From Orobanche coerulescens (lineage: Eukaryota; Streptophyta; Magnoliopsida; Lamiales; Orobanchaceae), in contig CM065817.1 in the NCBI GenBank assembly GCA_033398695.1, positions 32,312,231 through 32,376,230 on the forward strand: 64,000 nucleotides of DNA. The letters run 5' to 3'. The notes beneath the pieces were generated by a model. The model made no database searches, was not told the DNA's origin, and worked only from the letters and a program-made list of their open reading frames with translations. Both the position numbers and the translations under genes were made by a program. Shown one piece after another: positions 43,118 to 54,951 of this stretch (the stretch's first letter is position 1; each line of letters starts with the position of its first letter).

Positions 43118-43665
43118 TCATAGAAATACGGGAGCCATCACTAGAGTTATGGTAGCTAACATTTTGATGAGAACATGAATTGATGGTCCTGCTGTGTCTT
43201 TGAATAGGTCTCCCGCACTGCAAAAAAAAGACGGAGACCCGCAAATATTAGAAATGGGTTAACTATGAACAGTACCCTTGGGCCTTGAGGCTCGACCTAA
43301 TTACAAAAAACATACACTCAAAATTACATATAATATCCAATATTTTGTTTTGTCTTGCATTTACCTCCTCCATAAGCAAAAAAAGATTTTCAAAAACCCT
43401 TTGCATTTGAAAAGATACTACTGTCAGCCCCTCAATTTCAACACTGAATCAACAACTATGATAACATATACACACTTACGTATCACCAGTAATTGCTTCT
43501 TTGTGACAATCACTCCCTTTGCCTCCAAGAGTACCTGTTTCAATGTATTTCTTAGCATTATCCCAGGCACATCCGGCAGTGTTGAGGAAAAGAGCCATGA
43601 GGATGCCGGAAATTGTGGTGAACATCAACATGGAAGCTACAACATTGGCCCAATCAGAGAATGAC
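43118..43665 (-). pseudogene. Type II H+-pyrophosphatase, last two exons
   Basis: Minus-strand exon 43480-43665 reads SDWANVVASMLMFTTISG, ILMALFLNTAGCAWDNAKKY and TLGGKGSDCHKEAITGDT. It ends at a clean GTAAGT donor. Exon 43118-43217 follows a TTTTTTTGCAG acceptor and reads AGDLFKDTAGPSIHV, then KMLATITLVMAPVFL and a TGA. The joined phase is correct. The family (AVP2-like) pumps protons using pyrophosphate in Golgi-type membranes. Only the C-terminal transmembrane region is present, with Gly-to-Cys in NTAGGAWDN. Upstream exons are absent, so it is a fragment. It lies just upstream of, and on the same strand as, the glycine decarboxylase fragment. Confidence 0.88.
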
Positions 43666-44046
43666 CTGTATAGTAGCCTAGCACCCGGAATATAAAACCT
43701 AACAAAAAAAGGTTGTATTCATTGAACAATCAGACCAGCCAATCATGGAAAACCAATTAGAAAATGCTTATTCACAAGAATTATAAATGTCTGCAAACTT
43801 TTAAAAGGAAGTAGAGATAGAATGCGAGCAAGCAAATTGTCTGTTATTTAACATTTGATTCCACCTTTAGAGTTTAGAGCTGATGGTACATCTTCAGAAG
43901 AAGAAAATCTGACCAACACGTTATGCAAGATATAAATGGAACTAAGCACTCTTGCTCTTTTCGCATGGAAGTACTCAATAAGACTAAAATAGTTAAAGTT
44001 GCAACAAAAATATTCCGGTTATTATCCAATGAACTCAAGTTGAAAC
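43666..44046. other. Flank of captured segment, no gene recognised
   Basis: Probably intron sequence of the H+-PPase fragment, beginning at an acceptor-like CTATACAG on the minus strand. No further exon is recognised before the gypsy LTR at 44047. Confidence 0.4.
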
Positions 44047-44399
44047 TGTAACACCCCCAATCCACTCAAGGATATTACTACCCTTTCCTCAAGGATCTAC
44101 CAGGCTGGTAACTAAAATCAAACATCTCCACCTCGCCTTTAAGGCTAAAATGACTCGGTAGACCGATTTTGTCTTTCAATTAATACATACAACTCAATCT
44201 CAATACATGCCCACGCAGGGGTCAAAATACAACACACTCCCGTACAACGGGGAAAAATACTGCAGCGGAAATAAAATACAACTACACCAATACGACATCG
44301 TATGGATCCTCATGTGATTAGTATCGATTAGCTTTCATCATCCTTCTTGCCGGCGCTGTATTATGCTCCCCAAAACATGAATGCAATACAGACATCCAC

Positions 44400-44440
44400 C
44401 CCCCGATTACTCGGGGGTTAGCAAAATTCCACTATTTTGC
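44400..44440 (-). other. Two adjacent perfect stem-loops in LTR
   Basis: CCCCCGA-TTAC-TCGGGGG at 44400-44417 and GCAAAAT-loop-ATTTTGC at 44421-44440. In transcript orientation this equals the block at 35408-35448. Confidence 0.8.
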
Positions 44441-44871
44441 TAGTGCACGTACAAAGTGTAAATACTAGTCATACAAATCATATTCCAAGAATAATAATAA
44501 CCAGGAAATCCTCAAAGATTCAAACATAACAAAAAGTACTTCCCGAGGCAAGAGTTTGAGTAAAACTTTCCAAATTCGAAAGATCACAAATCACGAGAAC
44601 AGTTTGTAAAATGGTTTAAAATGCCCTCGGGAGTTTTAACGGAAAACAATTTAGGATTATCGAATCCTTCTCTTTCTAAAATCAACAGGAGTCACAGCCC
44701 AAAGATTTGCTTTCTCAATTAAAAACCAACAACAATCCACAGGGTCCAAAACCCACGTCACGTGTCCTCGACAGACATAAAGTCAACAAAATATAACCAC
44801 CCAAGATACGAAATCTCAGTAACACATCCAAGGTACTCGACCTGGCAAAACCATCCAAAACCACATATATA

Positions 44872-45140
44872 TAACACCGTGAACACATGCCACGTCATCT
44901 CACGGTTGGATCAATCACTTGTTGTCTCCTAGACACATGATCACAAGTCATGTGTCACCGTAGGTTTTTTATACCACCGTGATCACTTACCACGTCATCT
45001 CACGGTTGGATCAATCACTAGTTGTCTCCTGACCACATGATCACAAGCCATGTGTCACCGTAGGTATCCTGAGGCTCTCAGGGTTGGATCAATCACTTGT
45101 TGCATCCTGACCACATGATCACATGTCATGTGTCACCGTA
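44872..45140 (-). repeat. Three about 100-bp tandem repeats in gypsy LTR
   Basis: Units start near 44872, 44976 and 45072. They share GGTTGGATCAATCACT, CACATGATCACA and CATGTGTCACCGTA. They sit downstream of the promoter side in transcript orientation, as the hairpin repeats do in the 33223 LTR. Confidence 0.8.
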
Positions 45141-46065
45141 TACCTCACCCATATCCACACATTCACACACATAACACAGTACGCCAAGGATATCCAAACA
45201 ATTCACCCAAAGGCAACAAACACATAGCACGACACAATTATCAAATCACAACGCACCGAAATGAGATAATATATGTACATATATTATCAAAGCAAGTGTA
45301 TTCATAGGGTTCACTTAACCATTCACAAGACACAACATTTACAAAACACATACGTTTTGAAAGTGAGCCTTTAATGAGGCTAAACCGAATCTTTTGAAAG
45401 TTCATTTCAAACAATCAAACAAACATGCCAAGACGATCACCAATCATCATATCCACAAAATAAGAATGTATGAACAAGGTACTTCCCTCAACTAATCACA
45501 AACGCGGAGAATCGGCCGAAGTAGGATGGCACGAACTGACTATGAACCCGCCGACTCCGCCGAACGTCAACTCGAGACAATGAACTATGAACTACAAAAG
45601 CAACAATGAAAATAAATTCCATAGCATGACCCAAGGCCTCTGAATTAAAGGAACAAACGACGAAAGCACAAGGGTTTCCCCCAAAATAGCCAAGAACGCA
45701 ACCCGACCCGACGAAACACAAAAATGGAATTCCAAATCGAAATATGGATATACAATCCATAGTATATGTTTAAAAACATCATTTAACAACAACCGGTTTA
45801 TCAAAATCGGATGGAAAATGAAATCAAGAACAAAACTCCCAAAAAGTCAACTTGAAGAAAAATCAAGAAATTACCATGATCCGGTGAAGAATAATGGATT
45901 TGGTGATGTTACAATCAACTAGGGACCTCCAAAACACCTTTGGATTGAGAAAAATCGGCCAAGATCGCGAACTCTAGTCGCCCTTGTCTTACTCTCACGG
46001 AGAGAAGAGGAAAAAAGGGTGAAAATGAGAATAATGACTGTTGTCCAGTTTATGTACTGGACAGC

Positions 46066-46288
46066 CTTAGCGTGCGCTAATCATCTGGATTAGCGTGTGC
46101 TATCGGGGTACATATCGCCCAAAATCTCAGTCGAGTAACTTCTGGACTGAATCCGACCAATAGTTAGCGTGCGCTAATACACAATAGTTAGCGTTCGCTA
46201 AAGAGACCTCCAGACCCAGTCCAGTAGCTACTGGACTGCCTCGAACTACCAGTTAGCGTGCGCTACCAAACCCGTAGCGTGCGCTAAC
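46066..46288. promoter_or_regulatory. Palindrome cluster in gypsy LTR (left part)
   Basis: Six copies of TTAGCGTGCGCTAA-type sites: 46066, 46089, 46163, 46187, 46252 and 46274. A perfect palindrome GTCCAGTAGCTACTGGAC lies at 46219-46236. Four more TTAGC sites follow in the split right part (56225-56342). They lie upstream of the presumed transcript start. Confidence 0.72.
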
Positions 46289-46435
46289 TGTAACACCCCC
46301 AAAACCAACTGGGAATATTACAGCACCGTGGGCCCACATTGGAACCCACAAGGCTAAAATCATTTTCGCAAACGTTTCAAATACGCCAAAGAGGCAAAGA
46401 CAGTAATGTTTTGAAGAAATAAAAAAAGTTCTTTT

Positions 46436-48832
46436 CTCCATGCCGAGTAACAAATCCCCAGGACCAGATGGTTTTACCGTTGAATTCTTTAAGGCCTCTT
46501 GGGAAATTATAGGCAAAGACTTTGTGGTGGCTGTTCAATCTTTTTTCCTCAAAGGCTTTCTCCCTAAGGGAATGAATTCAAAAATCTTGGCCTTAATTCC
46601 CAAGCAAGAGGATTCAAAGCAGATGAAGGACTATCGGCCAATATCCTGTTGCAATGTATTCTACAAAGTAATTTCGAAGATATTGGCGAACCGGTTGCAG
46701 CTCATTCTCCCTCCAGCCATTACTCCAAACCAATCAGCATTTATTAAAGACCGTCTGATCTTTGGAAAATCGATTGCTAGCTTCTGAATTGGTTAAGGAT
46801 TACCACAAGGACTCTGGTCCTCGAAGATGTGCAATAAAGATTGATATTTCCAAAGCATTCGATTCAGTTCAATGGGATTTTTTGATGAATATCCTTAGAG
46901 CCATTCAACTACCAGTCGTGTTTATTAATTGGATAGAGCTGTGCATCGGGACTGCATCTTTTTCTATTCAAGTTAATGGTGAATTGGCTGGGTTTTTCCG
47001 AAGTAAACGAGGCGTAAGACAAGGCTGCTCCCTATCTCCTTACCTTTTTGTCCTCTGCATGAATGTATTGTCTTGCATGTTGAACAAAGCGGCACTAAGC
47101 GGAAAGATAGGTTACCATCCAGGATGTAAGAATCTCCAACTCACTCATCTTTGTTTCGCAGACGACATAATGATTTTCTTCGATGGGAGTATACGATCAC
47201 TTGAAGGAATACTTAGAACCTTCAACTCCTACGCCACTGCTTCTGGACTTAAGATCAGTCTTGAAAAATCAACAATATATCTGGGAGGGTCTGCTTCAAT
47301 GAACAAAGAAGCAATCATCAATCAATATCCTCTTGCAATTGGCGAACTGCCAGTACGATACCTTGGTATTCCTCTGCTCACAAAAAGTATGACACCATCT
47401 GACTACTTTCCTCTAGTTGAAAAAATTCGAAACTGTATCAGTTCCTGGACAGGCAGATTCTTATCATTTGCAGGCCACCTCCAACTGATAAAATCGGTGC
47501 TTGCTAGTTTAATCAATTTTTGGTTAACTATTTTTCGTCTACCTAAGGACTGTGTGCGTGATATAGAGAAACTCTTATCTGCATTTCTGTGGTCAGGTCC
47601 TGATTTAAACCCAAAGAAATCAAAGGTTGCTTGGAACGACGTCTGCAAACCGAAAAGAGAAGGTGGTCTCGGTATAAGACCTTTAAGCGAGATGAACACG
47701 GTCTCCATTCTAAAGCTGATCTGGAGGATTGTGTCATCAAAAAATTCACTATGGGTTATCTGGATTCAAGATAATCTGATTAAAAAAGGATCATTTTGGT
47801 CTGTCCGCAACAACACGAGTTTAGGATCCTGGATATGGCACAAAATTCTAAAACATTGGGACAAAGCCAAGGTTCTACACAAAAAGGAGATAAAATCGGG
47901 ACAATCAACTTCTTTCTGGTATGATTCCTGGTCTTCTCTAGGTCGACTATATGACATTACAGGGGCAAGAGGATGTATAGATCTGGGTATTGGAATCCAT
48001 GACACGGTGGCAATGGTAATTTCCTCACATCGTCGTCGACGGCACAGAGTAGAAACTCTTAACCGGATTGAAGACCAAATTGAACAAATTCGCAGCAAGG
48101 GTCTCACAACGGAACCAGACAGTGACCTTTGGAAATGTAATTCAGACAAGTTCAAAGGAAGATTCTACTCTTCTATGACATGGCTGCATATTCGTGAGCC
48201 CAACCCGATATGTAGCTGGTATAAGGCTGTTTGGTTCACCCATGCTACACCAAAATACTCTTTTATGACTTGGCTAGCCACTCGAAACAGATTGGCAACG
48301 GGAGACCGTTTACAAAGATGGGCTGCAGGTGCAAATACAGATTGTGTTCTCTGTGGTGAGGTGCTGGAAACGAGAAACCACTTGTTCTTCTCTTGCTCAT
48401 ACTCCTCACAAGTCTGGTCTCCACTTGCTCGAGACATCCTTAAGAACAGTTACACAACCAATTGGGATCGATTGTTGCAGATATTAACAGGGTCATCAAA
48501 ACCAAAACTTTGGCTCTTTGTCATCAGATACACAGTTCAAGTGGCAGTTCATAGTCTTTGGAGGGAAAGAAACAATAGGCGACATGGCGAAGCACAACTT
48601 CCACCTCAGAATCTATCCCGTAATATCGACAAGATCATTCGCAACAAGCTTTATCTTCTCCGGAACCACGATGGATACACTGATGGAATCCATTATTGGA
48701 ACCATACACACCCTTAAACTTGTTTTATTGTAATAACTTTCAAAAATTTGTCAGAATATTCAGCTAAAAACGACGCATTCGATGTAAAACAGTTTTTTGT
48801 GGGAATATAATTTTACATTCTTTCAAAAAAAA
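46436..48832 (+). mobile_element. L1-type LINE, 5'-truncated
   Basis: It contains the ORF2 reverse transcriptase half and a 3' UTR ending in a short A-run (CAAAAAAAA near 48824-48832). ORF1 and the endonuclease are missing, as in typical 5'-truncated insertions. It splits the gypsy LTR. I did not find a convincing target duplication. Confidence 0.85.
46440..48717 (+). pseudogene. L1 ORF2 reverse transcriptase, one frameshift
   Basis: 46440-46765 reads SPGPDGFTVEFFKASW, MKDYRPISCCNVFYKVISK and PNQSAFIKDRLI. Then an extra T in GATCTTTGGAAAATCG shifts the frame, and it resumes from 46762 as ENRLLASELV. The rest is open for 651 codons. It includes KIDISKAFDSVQWDFL, GVRQGCSLSPYLF, the catalytic LCFADDIMIFF near 47150, and a C-terminal zf-RVT region (FMTWLATRNRLATGDRL, CVLCGEVLETRNHLFFSC). 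With only one lesion in the retained part it is among the youngest insertions in the window. RNA-templated integration is the family role. Confidence 0.9.
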
Positions 48833-49582
48833 TATTTATCAAAACATAGTTCCCAATTACCGTCAGAAAATACTATTTGAAAACACAAGGCAAAGACGCC
48901 AAAAGGGCATTTAGAAAGTATATACAAGTTGGAAAAATACTGAAAGCCGTTATAAAATTACACACGCAGCGGATGGAGACATAATTAAATACATTTGCAG
49001 CGAAATCATAACAACCAGAAAAGAATACTCAAATCCCAATAACCATGCCATAGCCAGTATCACCGGAAAGCTCATCCCTTCACGACCGCTACTAGCTCGA
49101 TCTCCGAGTATCAAAAAGATAAAGCCCACGACGAGGTCAGCCATAATACTTAACAATGATAATGATTACATCATCATATATAATTACATATCAATGTAAT
49201 TGCAAGGTAAGAATAATTCCAGTGTAACTTTACCGTAGCAACCTTACCAATCCTTGGAATCTCAATCAATTCAACCCTTACCTCAATTCGCACATCGCAT
49301 TCTCAAGTAACGAATGAATTCAGAAAATAACCATCTGTACTGTATCCGAAACGATACCAAGATTCTCAAACATAAACATATCTCCAATATGGAATAATCT
49401 GGCCATGTCTGTCCGCTGGATCGCACAATCGGATCCCAATTCTGATAAAACCGATATCACACAATCATCTGGAGATCAACTGTCCCGAGACAATGGCAAG
49501 TCCCGGATATCAATACAAAGCATGAATGCACACACAATCGATAATGATAACCAACCAATGCATCAGAACAAGAATATCAATG

Positions 49583-49783
49583 ACATGATAACTCCATACA
49601 AGATCGACAAAGGATCAACCACGAACGAGAATACCATGATGTGGTAACTCCAACAAATCAATAAAGGGTCAGCGACTGAGAATACCATCGATACGGTAAA
49701 CCCCAACAAGATCAATAAAGGATCAATAACCGAGAATACCAACGATACGGTAAACTCCAACAAGATCAATGATGAGTCGATTC
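49583..49783 (-). repeat. About 54-bp tandem repeats in gypsy LTR
   Basis: About 3.5 units share CCAACAAGATCAATAAAGGATCA and GAGAATACC...GATACGGTAAAC. They lie at the cut edge of the LTR, where the Athila-like LTR begins. Confidence 0.8.
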
Positions 49784-49784
49784 T

Positions 49785-51536
49785 TGATCGACTCATTCTA
49801 TTCTTTTTAGCCATGTTTTTGTTTGCTTTTTAGTATTTTGTTCTCTTTTATGCGTGGTATGTTATGTTTTTAATTTATAGGTAGCCACGCGAAGATTGTG
49901 GTGAAATATGCGCTTTCATAGCCAATATTGGAGTTTATGACGATCAAGAGCTAAAATGGGGCCTAAAACGATAAAAGATTGAAGCAATATCGGTCGTATT
50001 TTCTAAATCCCAGAATCATCACTACGAATTGAGATGTGTTCTCCTTTGATATAAATTCCTCATGAAATTAGCTTCGAAACGGTATATCATACGCTAAATT
50101 TTGAGGTGTATTGATACAAGAACGAAGGATCAAGCTGAAGAAGACCAAAACCGAAATCAAAACAAGAAGAAGCAACTCGACCGTGTCATAGGACACGGCC
50201 GGGTCTCGTTCCAGTGAGAATTTCAGTTTCCGGAAGAGTACAACATGGCCGTGTCATAGGACACGGCCGAGTCACGATCTAGTCTAATCTGCATTTCTAG
50301 CGTAGTATGACACGGCGGTGTCATATGACACGGCCGGGTCCAGTGGATAGAACACTTTGAAATTTCCAGGATAGTACGACACGGCCGTATCCCAGGACAC
50401 GGGCCGTGTCACTTTTTGGTGCAAGTCCATTTTTTTGACATTTTACACCATTTGGATGGATTTTTTTGGCACTTTTGGCTTTATAAAAAGGTATTGGAGA
50501 CCCTTAGGAGGATTATTCTGATTTTGGTGAGATATTGTGTGGGAAAAACACAAGATTTAGGGAGAAAAACACCAAAAAAAGGGAGGAAAAGAGGGATTTT
50601 TCATCATCTTCCTTGTTTGTTCATGTTGAAATATACATGTGTGAGATATTATAATACCTTGTATCATTGGTTATGAGCTCTTGAAGGAAGATCATCAAAT
50701 CTTCATCGGGAATTCGATTTCGGCTTTTACAAGGGAAGTTTCTACCATGTTTTGTTTTACAATTTCCATTATTATTGTTGAAATAATCATGTGTAGCTAA
50801 TCTTTTCATATGGATTTTTAGATTGAGCCACACACATGTTATCGATTGTTAGTTTCTATTGATTTTCCCGGTAGAGTTTGGGATTGTTCCTTTTTGTTTG
50901 TTCTTCGCATAAGAACATTTGATTTAGATCATCAAACCTATTTCATAGTTGTTATTATTTAAAATCGAGGGTTTTTGTCGGTGTTCGCCATCAAACGACC
51001 CGATAGAAGCGATTGTGAATGTTCTAAACCTTTTTCCGCGATCTTTTAGCGAATTACCCGATCAAAGGTATTAGCTAGCCGATTGTTAGTAGAGATTCGT
51101 CCCCATCAAAGGAGTATCTCTTATTTTCGATAGAACAATCGTGATTTTTAGGATTACCGCCATCAAACAGATTTCTTTTAATCGTGAGCAATCGATAATT
51201 CCAAACCTTAATTCTTTGTGTATCGGAACTAATAATTGATTACGTGTGTGTCGGTGATTCTAAACTCCCATATCATTCTCATAATTGTAATCTCTCAATT
51301 ATCCAACCTTTAATTCGGTGTTATTAGCGTTTCGTTTATTTTAATTTCTCGCATTGTGATTGTTATCCTATCAAATCTTTGGTGTATTTTACTTTACTTT
51401 ACTTTTGTTTATTCGACTATTTACCGAACATTATCAAACTTCAAACCGTTTCCAACTCCTTGTGAGATCGACCTCGGAGTTACTTGTCGCTACCTACAAA
51501 AGTGATTCGTACACTTGCGAGTATTTAATTTGTTCA
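49785..51536 (+). mobile_element. Athila-like Ty3/gypsy LTR
   Basis: The LTR start is taken near TGATCGACTCATTC (49770-49785) and the end at TTTGTTCA, ten bases before the Athila/Ogre-type PBS. It is about 1.75 kb. Palindromes CCGTGTCATAGGACACGG cluster at 50181-50410, before a TATA box (CTTTATAAAAAGG near 50480). Confidence 0.75.
50181..50410. promoter_or_regulatory. GTGTCATAGGACAC palindrome cluster
   Basis: Four copies built from CCGTGTCATAGGACACGGCC: 50181-50200, 50249-50270, about 50306-50334 (GTATGACACGGCGGTGTCATATGACACGG) and about 50377-50410. TATAAAAAGG follows 70 bp later. It has the same layout as the palindrome clusters in the other LTRs but an unrelated sequence. Confidence 0.72.
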
Positions 51537-51545
51537 TAAAGTTTT

Positions 51546-51562
51546 TGGCGCCGTTGCCGGGG
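51546..51562 (+). other. Athila/Ogre-type primer binding site
   Basis: TGGCGCCGTTGCCGGGG is the PBS sequence typical of plant Athila/Tat-lineage gypsy elements. Confidence 0.85.
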
Positions 51563-51672
51563 GTTGACGTTTAATTTTTGATCTTGTTTTAATAGTAGTT
51601 GAATTGTTATTCTTGATCATTTTTCCGTTTTCATTATTTTCGATAAAATTTAAAAATTCGCTCTAACTTCTT

Positions 51673-52996
51673 TTGTTTATGATTGGTAGGAGATCGTTGG
51701 GTAACCCGATTCTTCCACCCATAGACGAAGTTCAAAGTATTAAAGCACCAAAAACAATAGCCACATCATCAATGGCAAATGACGAGGTGAATTCGGATCT
51801 TGAAGAGCGACTTTTGCTCCAAGAAGAAAACCCTCGTCAACCAAGGGTTGAGAATATTGCACAAAATTTAGATGAATAAAACATTCATCAACCGAGGTTT
51901 CCGAGATATGAGAATGTTGGGCGAAATCAAGGGATACCCGAAGCTCAACAAGGGAGATACTTTTACCCGAGACAACCACCCGTTGGAGTGTAATACGGAG
52001 CGAACTATTATCCCGGGCCTCAATATGGGATGGAAGCAAACTATAATATGGCGCAACAACCTCCGATTGAGCATATAATGCGGGACTATGCAAAGCCCGT
52101 GGTGAACACCGCCATCTCGTGCATCCAATTAGCACCGGCAGCAAGGAACTACCATATAAGCGGATTTCACATCGAGCAATTGCCCTCATTTCACGTATTA
52201 GCACGTGAGGATCCGTTATCATTCATCCGAGACTTCTATGTGGCGATTGACAACTTTCCATTAAATAGGTTGAGCGAGGATCAACTAAGAATGAAGTGCT
52301 TCCCTTATACACTCAAGGATGGGGCGAAACAATGGTTGATGACTTTGGCGCCGGGCTCACTAAGAACATGGGATGAAGTTTACGACAAATTCATTACCAA
52401 GTACTTCTCTCATTCAAAGACTACGCAGTTGAGAACTCAAATCTCAACATTCGAACAACAAGACGGAGAGGCATTTCACGAAGCATGGGACCGATTCAAA
52501 ATGCTCCTCATTCAATACCCACACCATCACTATCCGCTTCAACTACTTAATCAATTCTTCTATGATGGATTGACTCAATATTGTCAAGGAGCGGTAGATA
52601 ATGCAGCCGCTGGTTCGTTTTGGGGTTTAACGGAGAGACAAACGTATGATGTGTATGAAACGTTGGGAGCCAATTCACAACAAAAAAGTGTACGTGTTCG
52701 TAGGGGAGTCGTAAACCAAGTAAGCGAGAAGGACAAGATGCAATCTAAAATCAATGAGTTAACTAAGGAGCTAAGACAACTCAAGACTCATCACAAACCT
52801 TCTAGCTCATGAGTTTGCGAGATTTGCGGAACACCCGGACATGATGCTAATTCTTGCCCACATATGTTTCCAGAAGAACAAACCGAACAAGTAAATTGGG
52901 CTATGGGACAAAGCACGGGAAGGCCCGAGTGGGAAGAGAAGATAAATAATTATGGCGGAAACACAAGAAATGCACCCGTCTTGTGCACGTGCACAT
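51673..52996 (+). pseudogene. Athila-like gag, three in-frame stops
   Basis: One frame runs from ATG 51673 to past the zinc knuckle without any frameshift. It is broken by stops at 51877, about 51991 and 52810. Recognisable parts: QLPSFHVLAREDPLSFIRDF, FPYTLKDGAKQWLMTL, SLRTWDEVYDKFITKYF, ISTFEQQDGEAFHEAWDRFK, then after the last stop CEICGTPGHDANSCP, a complete CX2CX4HX4C knuckle. Sequence is lost after about 52996; no protease or RT follows. Gag would package the element RNA. Confidence 0.88.
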
Positions 52997-53029
52997 TCCA
53001 TTACGGGTGTACTATGATGCCTCTCTTCA

Positions 53030-53484
53030 GCGTCATTTCATAATTAAGTTATATCATGTTTGTGTTTATTCAACTCTTGAGGATTGTTGTTCTGTGTAAC
53101 TGACCCCATTGGGGGATATTGTTTTCAGGTCATGGCAAGACTAAGGCACGGGAAGAGAACGTTGACGGCGAGGAGTCTCAGTGATACTAGTAGGGGGGCC
53201 CAGTCCTTTTATTCACCGTGTTTTCTTTATTTTATTTCCGCTGCAGATTTCCGTTTGGATATTGAGTTCATTCAGTGTTGTATATTTTATCTTCATATAA
53301 AATATACTTGTATTCGGTTATTATCTTGGGTGTGCTGTAATAAAACTCCTCATCGGAGTGATTGATGATATATTGTGGTTCGGTACTACAATTATATTAT
53401 TTAATTCATTAATTTTCATTCGCCTGGTGGGTTCTAATCGGGGGTCCACGGCACTATAATATCCGCCTAGTTTGGGGTGTTACA
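53030..53484 (+). mobile_element. Ty3/gypsy LTR 3' fragment
   Basis: It ends GTTTGGGGTGTTACA with an upstream ACTATAATATCCGCC, the pattern of the other gypsy LTR ends in the window. A shortened CCCCATTGGGG hairpin lies near 53103. The 5' part is missing. Confidence 0.6.
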
Positions 53485-54951
53485 TGTATTACCTAATTTC
53501 CCTGTTACTACCTATGAGAATATTAATTACATTTAATCACATGTTTTGCATATTTATTCACGTTATGGTTATGCAAATGAAATGTCTAATTATTTTATAT
53601 TGTAGATAATGTGGTGTGTTGGTGTCACACGGAAGATCACATTATCGGTGCCTTATAAAATAATATAATAGTTCACAACCTATATAATTATTAGACAAAT
53701 TATATAAAGGGTTGTAGTGTATGCTTGAGAATAGTTGGTCTTGACTATTAGCATACATTAGCGTATTTGCATACGTTGAACTGGATCGAGGTGAGATAGT
53801 GTCTTCTCAGATCGACCGAAAGAAGAACGTAAATCTCGGATAATTATTATTTCTTAATTCTAAGTATATAATATTTAATTGTGTATTTATAATAATTATT
53901 GCTTTGATTTACCATAGGTGAGAGTCAAAATGATCGACTCAATAAGCCTCGTATCTTGGGCAATAATATTGTTTATACGACAGTTATTATTATTACTAGA
54001 AATCGTGTCCCGACTTGTGCGGGTTGATGATGTCCCCTTGAAGAGCTCGATAATGATTATTATATTAAACCCTGCAGGTGGATTTAATTCCGATATAATA
54101 ATAAGGTTCGAGTGGTACTACTCTTGGATAAGATATTAATTAATTAAAGCTGTCAGTAGCTTATAATTAATTAATGGACATTCGATATCTTAAACACGGG
54201 AAATAATATATTTAATGAGGAGCCCAATTTCGTAATTTGAGATTTTGGTAGGAAGTGCAATATCAACTTTTTAGTGGACTAAGTTGATATTAATAGATTC
54301 ATTATATATTAGGAAGAGTCCTAATAAGGTAAGATGAATTTATTGGGAGTCCTTCCATAATCCTCCTTAAGATCCCTAGTAGTAGTCCAAGAGCCTATAT
54401 ATAGGACATAAGGGTGGATGGCCGATTTGTACATGCTTTTGTGAGGTTGTGTAATCAATTTTTTCCTCTTGTGTTTAATTGTAGATCTAGACTTGTGTCT
54501 TTGATTCTACAATTTAGATAACACAATTAATTTGCTAAGAGTGTTCATAAAATACTAGAAAGCAAAGAAAAATAAAGTGATCACATACAAAGGTGAATTC
54601 GGCCGATCCCAAGGTTGTCCAAACAAGATCCAGTAGCTCGTTGCCCACACAACGTCCGGTTCAAGGCGGATCATACTCTAGAAGGTCTAAAGGTAGAAAT
54701 ACAAGGTGATCAAGACGGAAGCAACCAATACTCTTCAAAAGGTAATATCCTATGATCTTGGATCTAGATTAGGATATTTTAATTATTAACTTATTTAATT
54801 AATAAATAATAAATAATATTTAAATTGCTTATTAGTCTTAGTAATTAATTAATTAATTAGCATGCCTAAATAAATCTTATGCTCGTAGATGCGTAAAACG
54901 CGATTATCATCTTTCCAAAACTTCGCTTCCGCTGCATTTTACTTTCCAACA
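53485..54951 (+). mobile_element. Probable copia-type LTR
   Basis: Starts TGTATTACC and ends TTTTACTTTCCAACA. A TATA box (CCTATATATAGG) lies at about 54394 and a TTCCGCTGCATTTTAC end region near 54925. No internal region or PBS follows. Flanks TTACA and TAACC are not an exact duplication, so the boundaries are tentative. Confidence 0.55.

Larger units (their letters stand above)
44047..46288 (-). mobile_element. Ty3/gypsy LTR (minus), 3' part
   Basis: On the plus strand it begins TGTAACACCCCCAATCC, the reverse complement of a gypsy LTR end, and is homologous to the end of the LTR at 33223-35841. It contains the two-hairpin block (44400-44440), three roughly 100-bp repeats (44872-45140) and a palindrome cluster (46066-46288). 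It is interrupted after CTAAC at 46288 by another LTR and continues at 56217. Confidence 0.85.

Noticed and set aside
43278..43664. 128-residue plus-strand open frame
   Set aside because: It is antisense to the H+-PPase exon at 43480-43665, which has a convincing splice structure.
46252..46516. Minus-strand 87-residue frame at the LTR/L1 junction
   Set aside because: Antisense to L1 ORF2 and to the LTR edge; no support.
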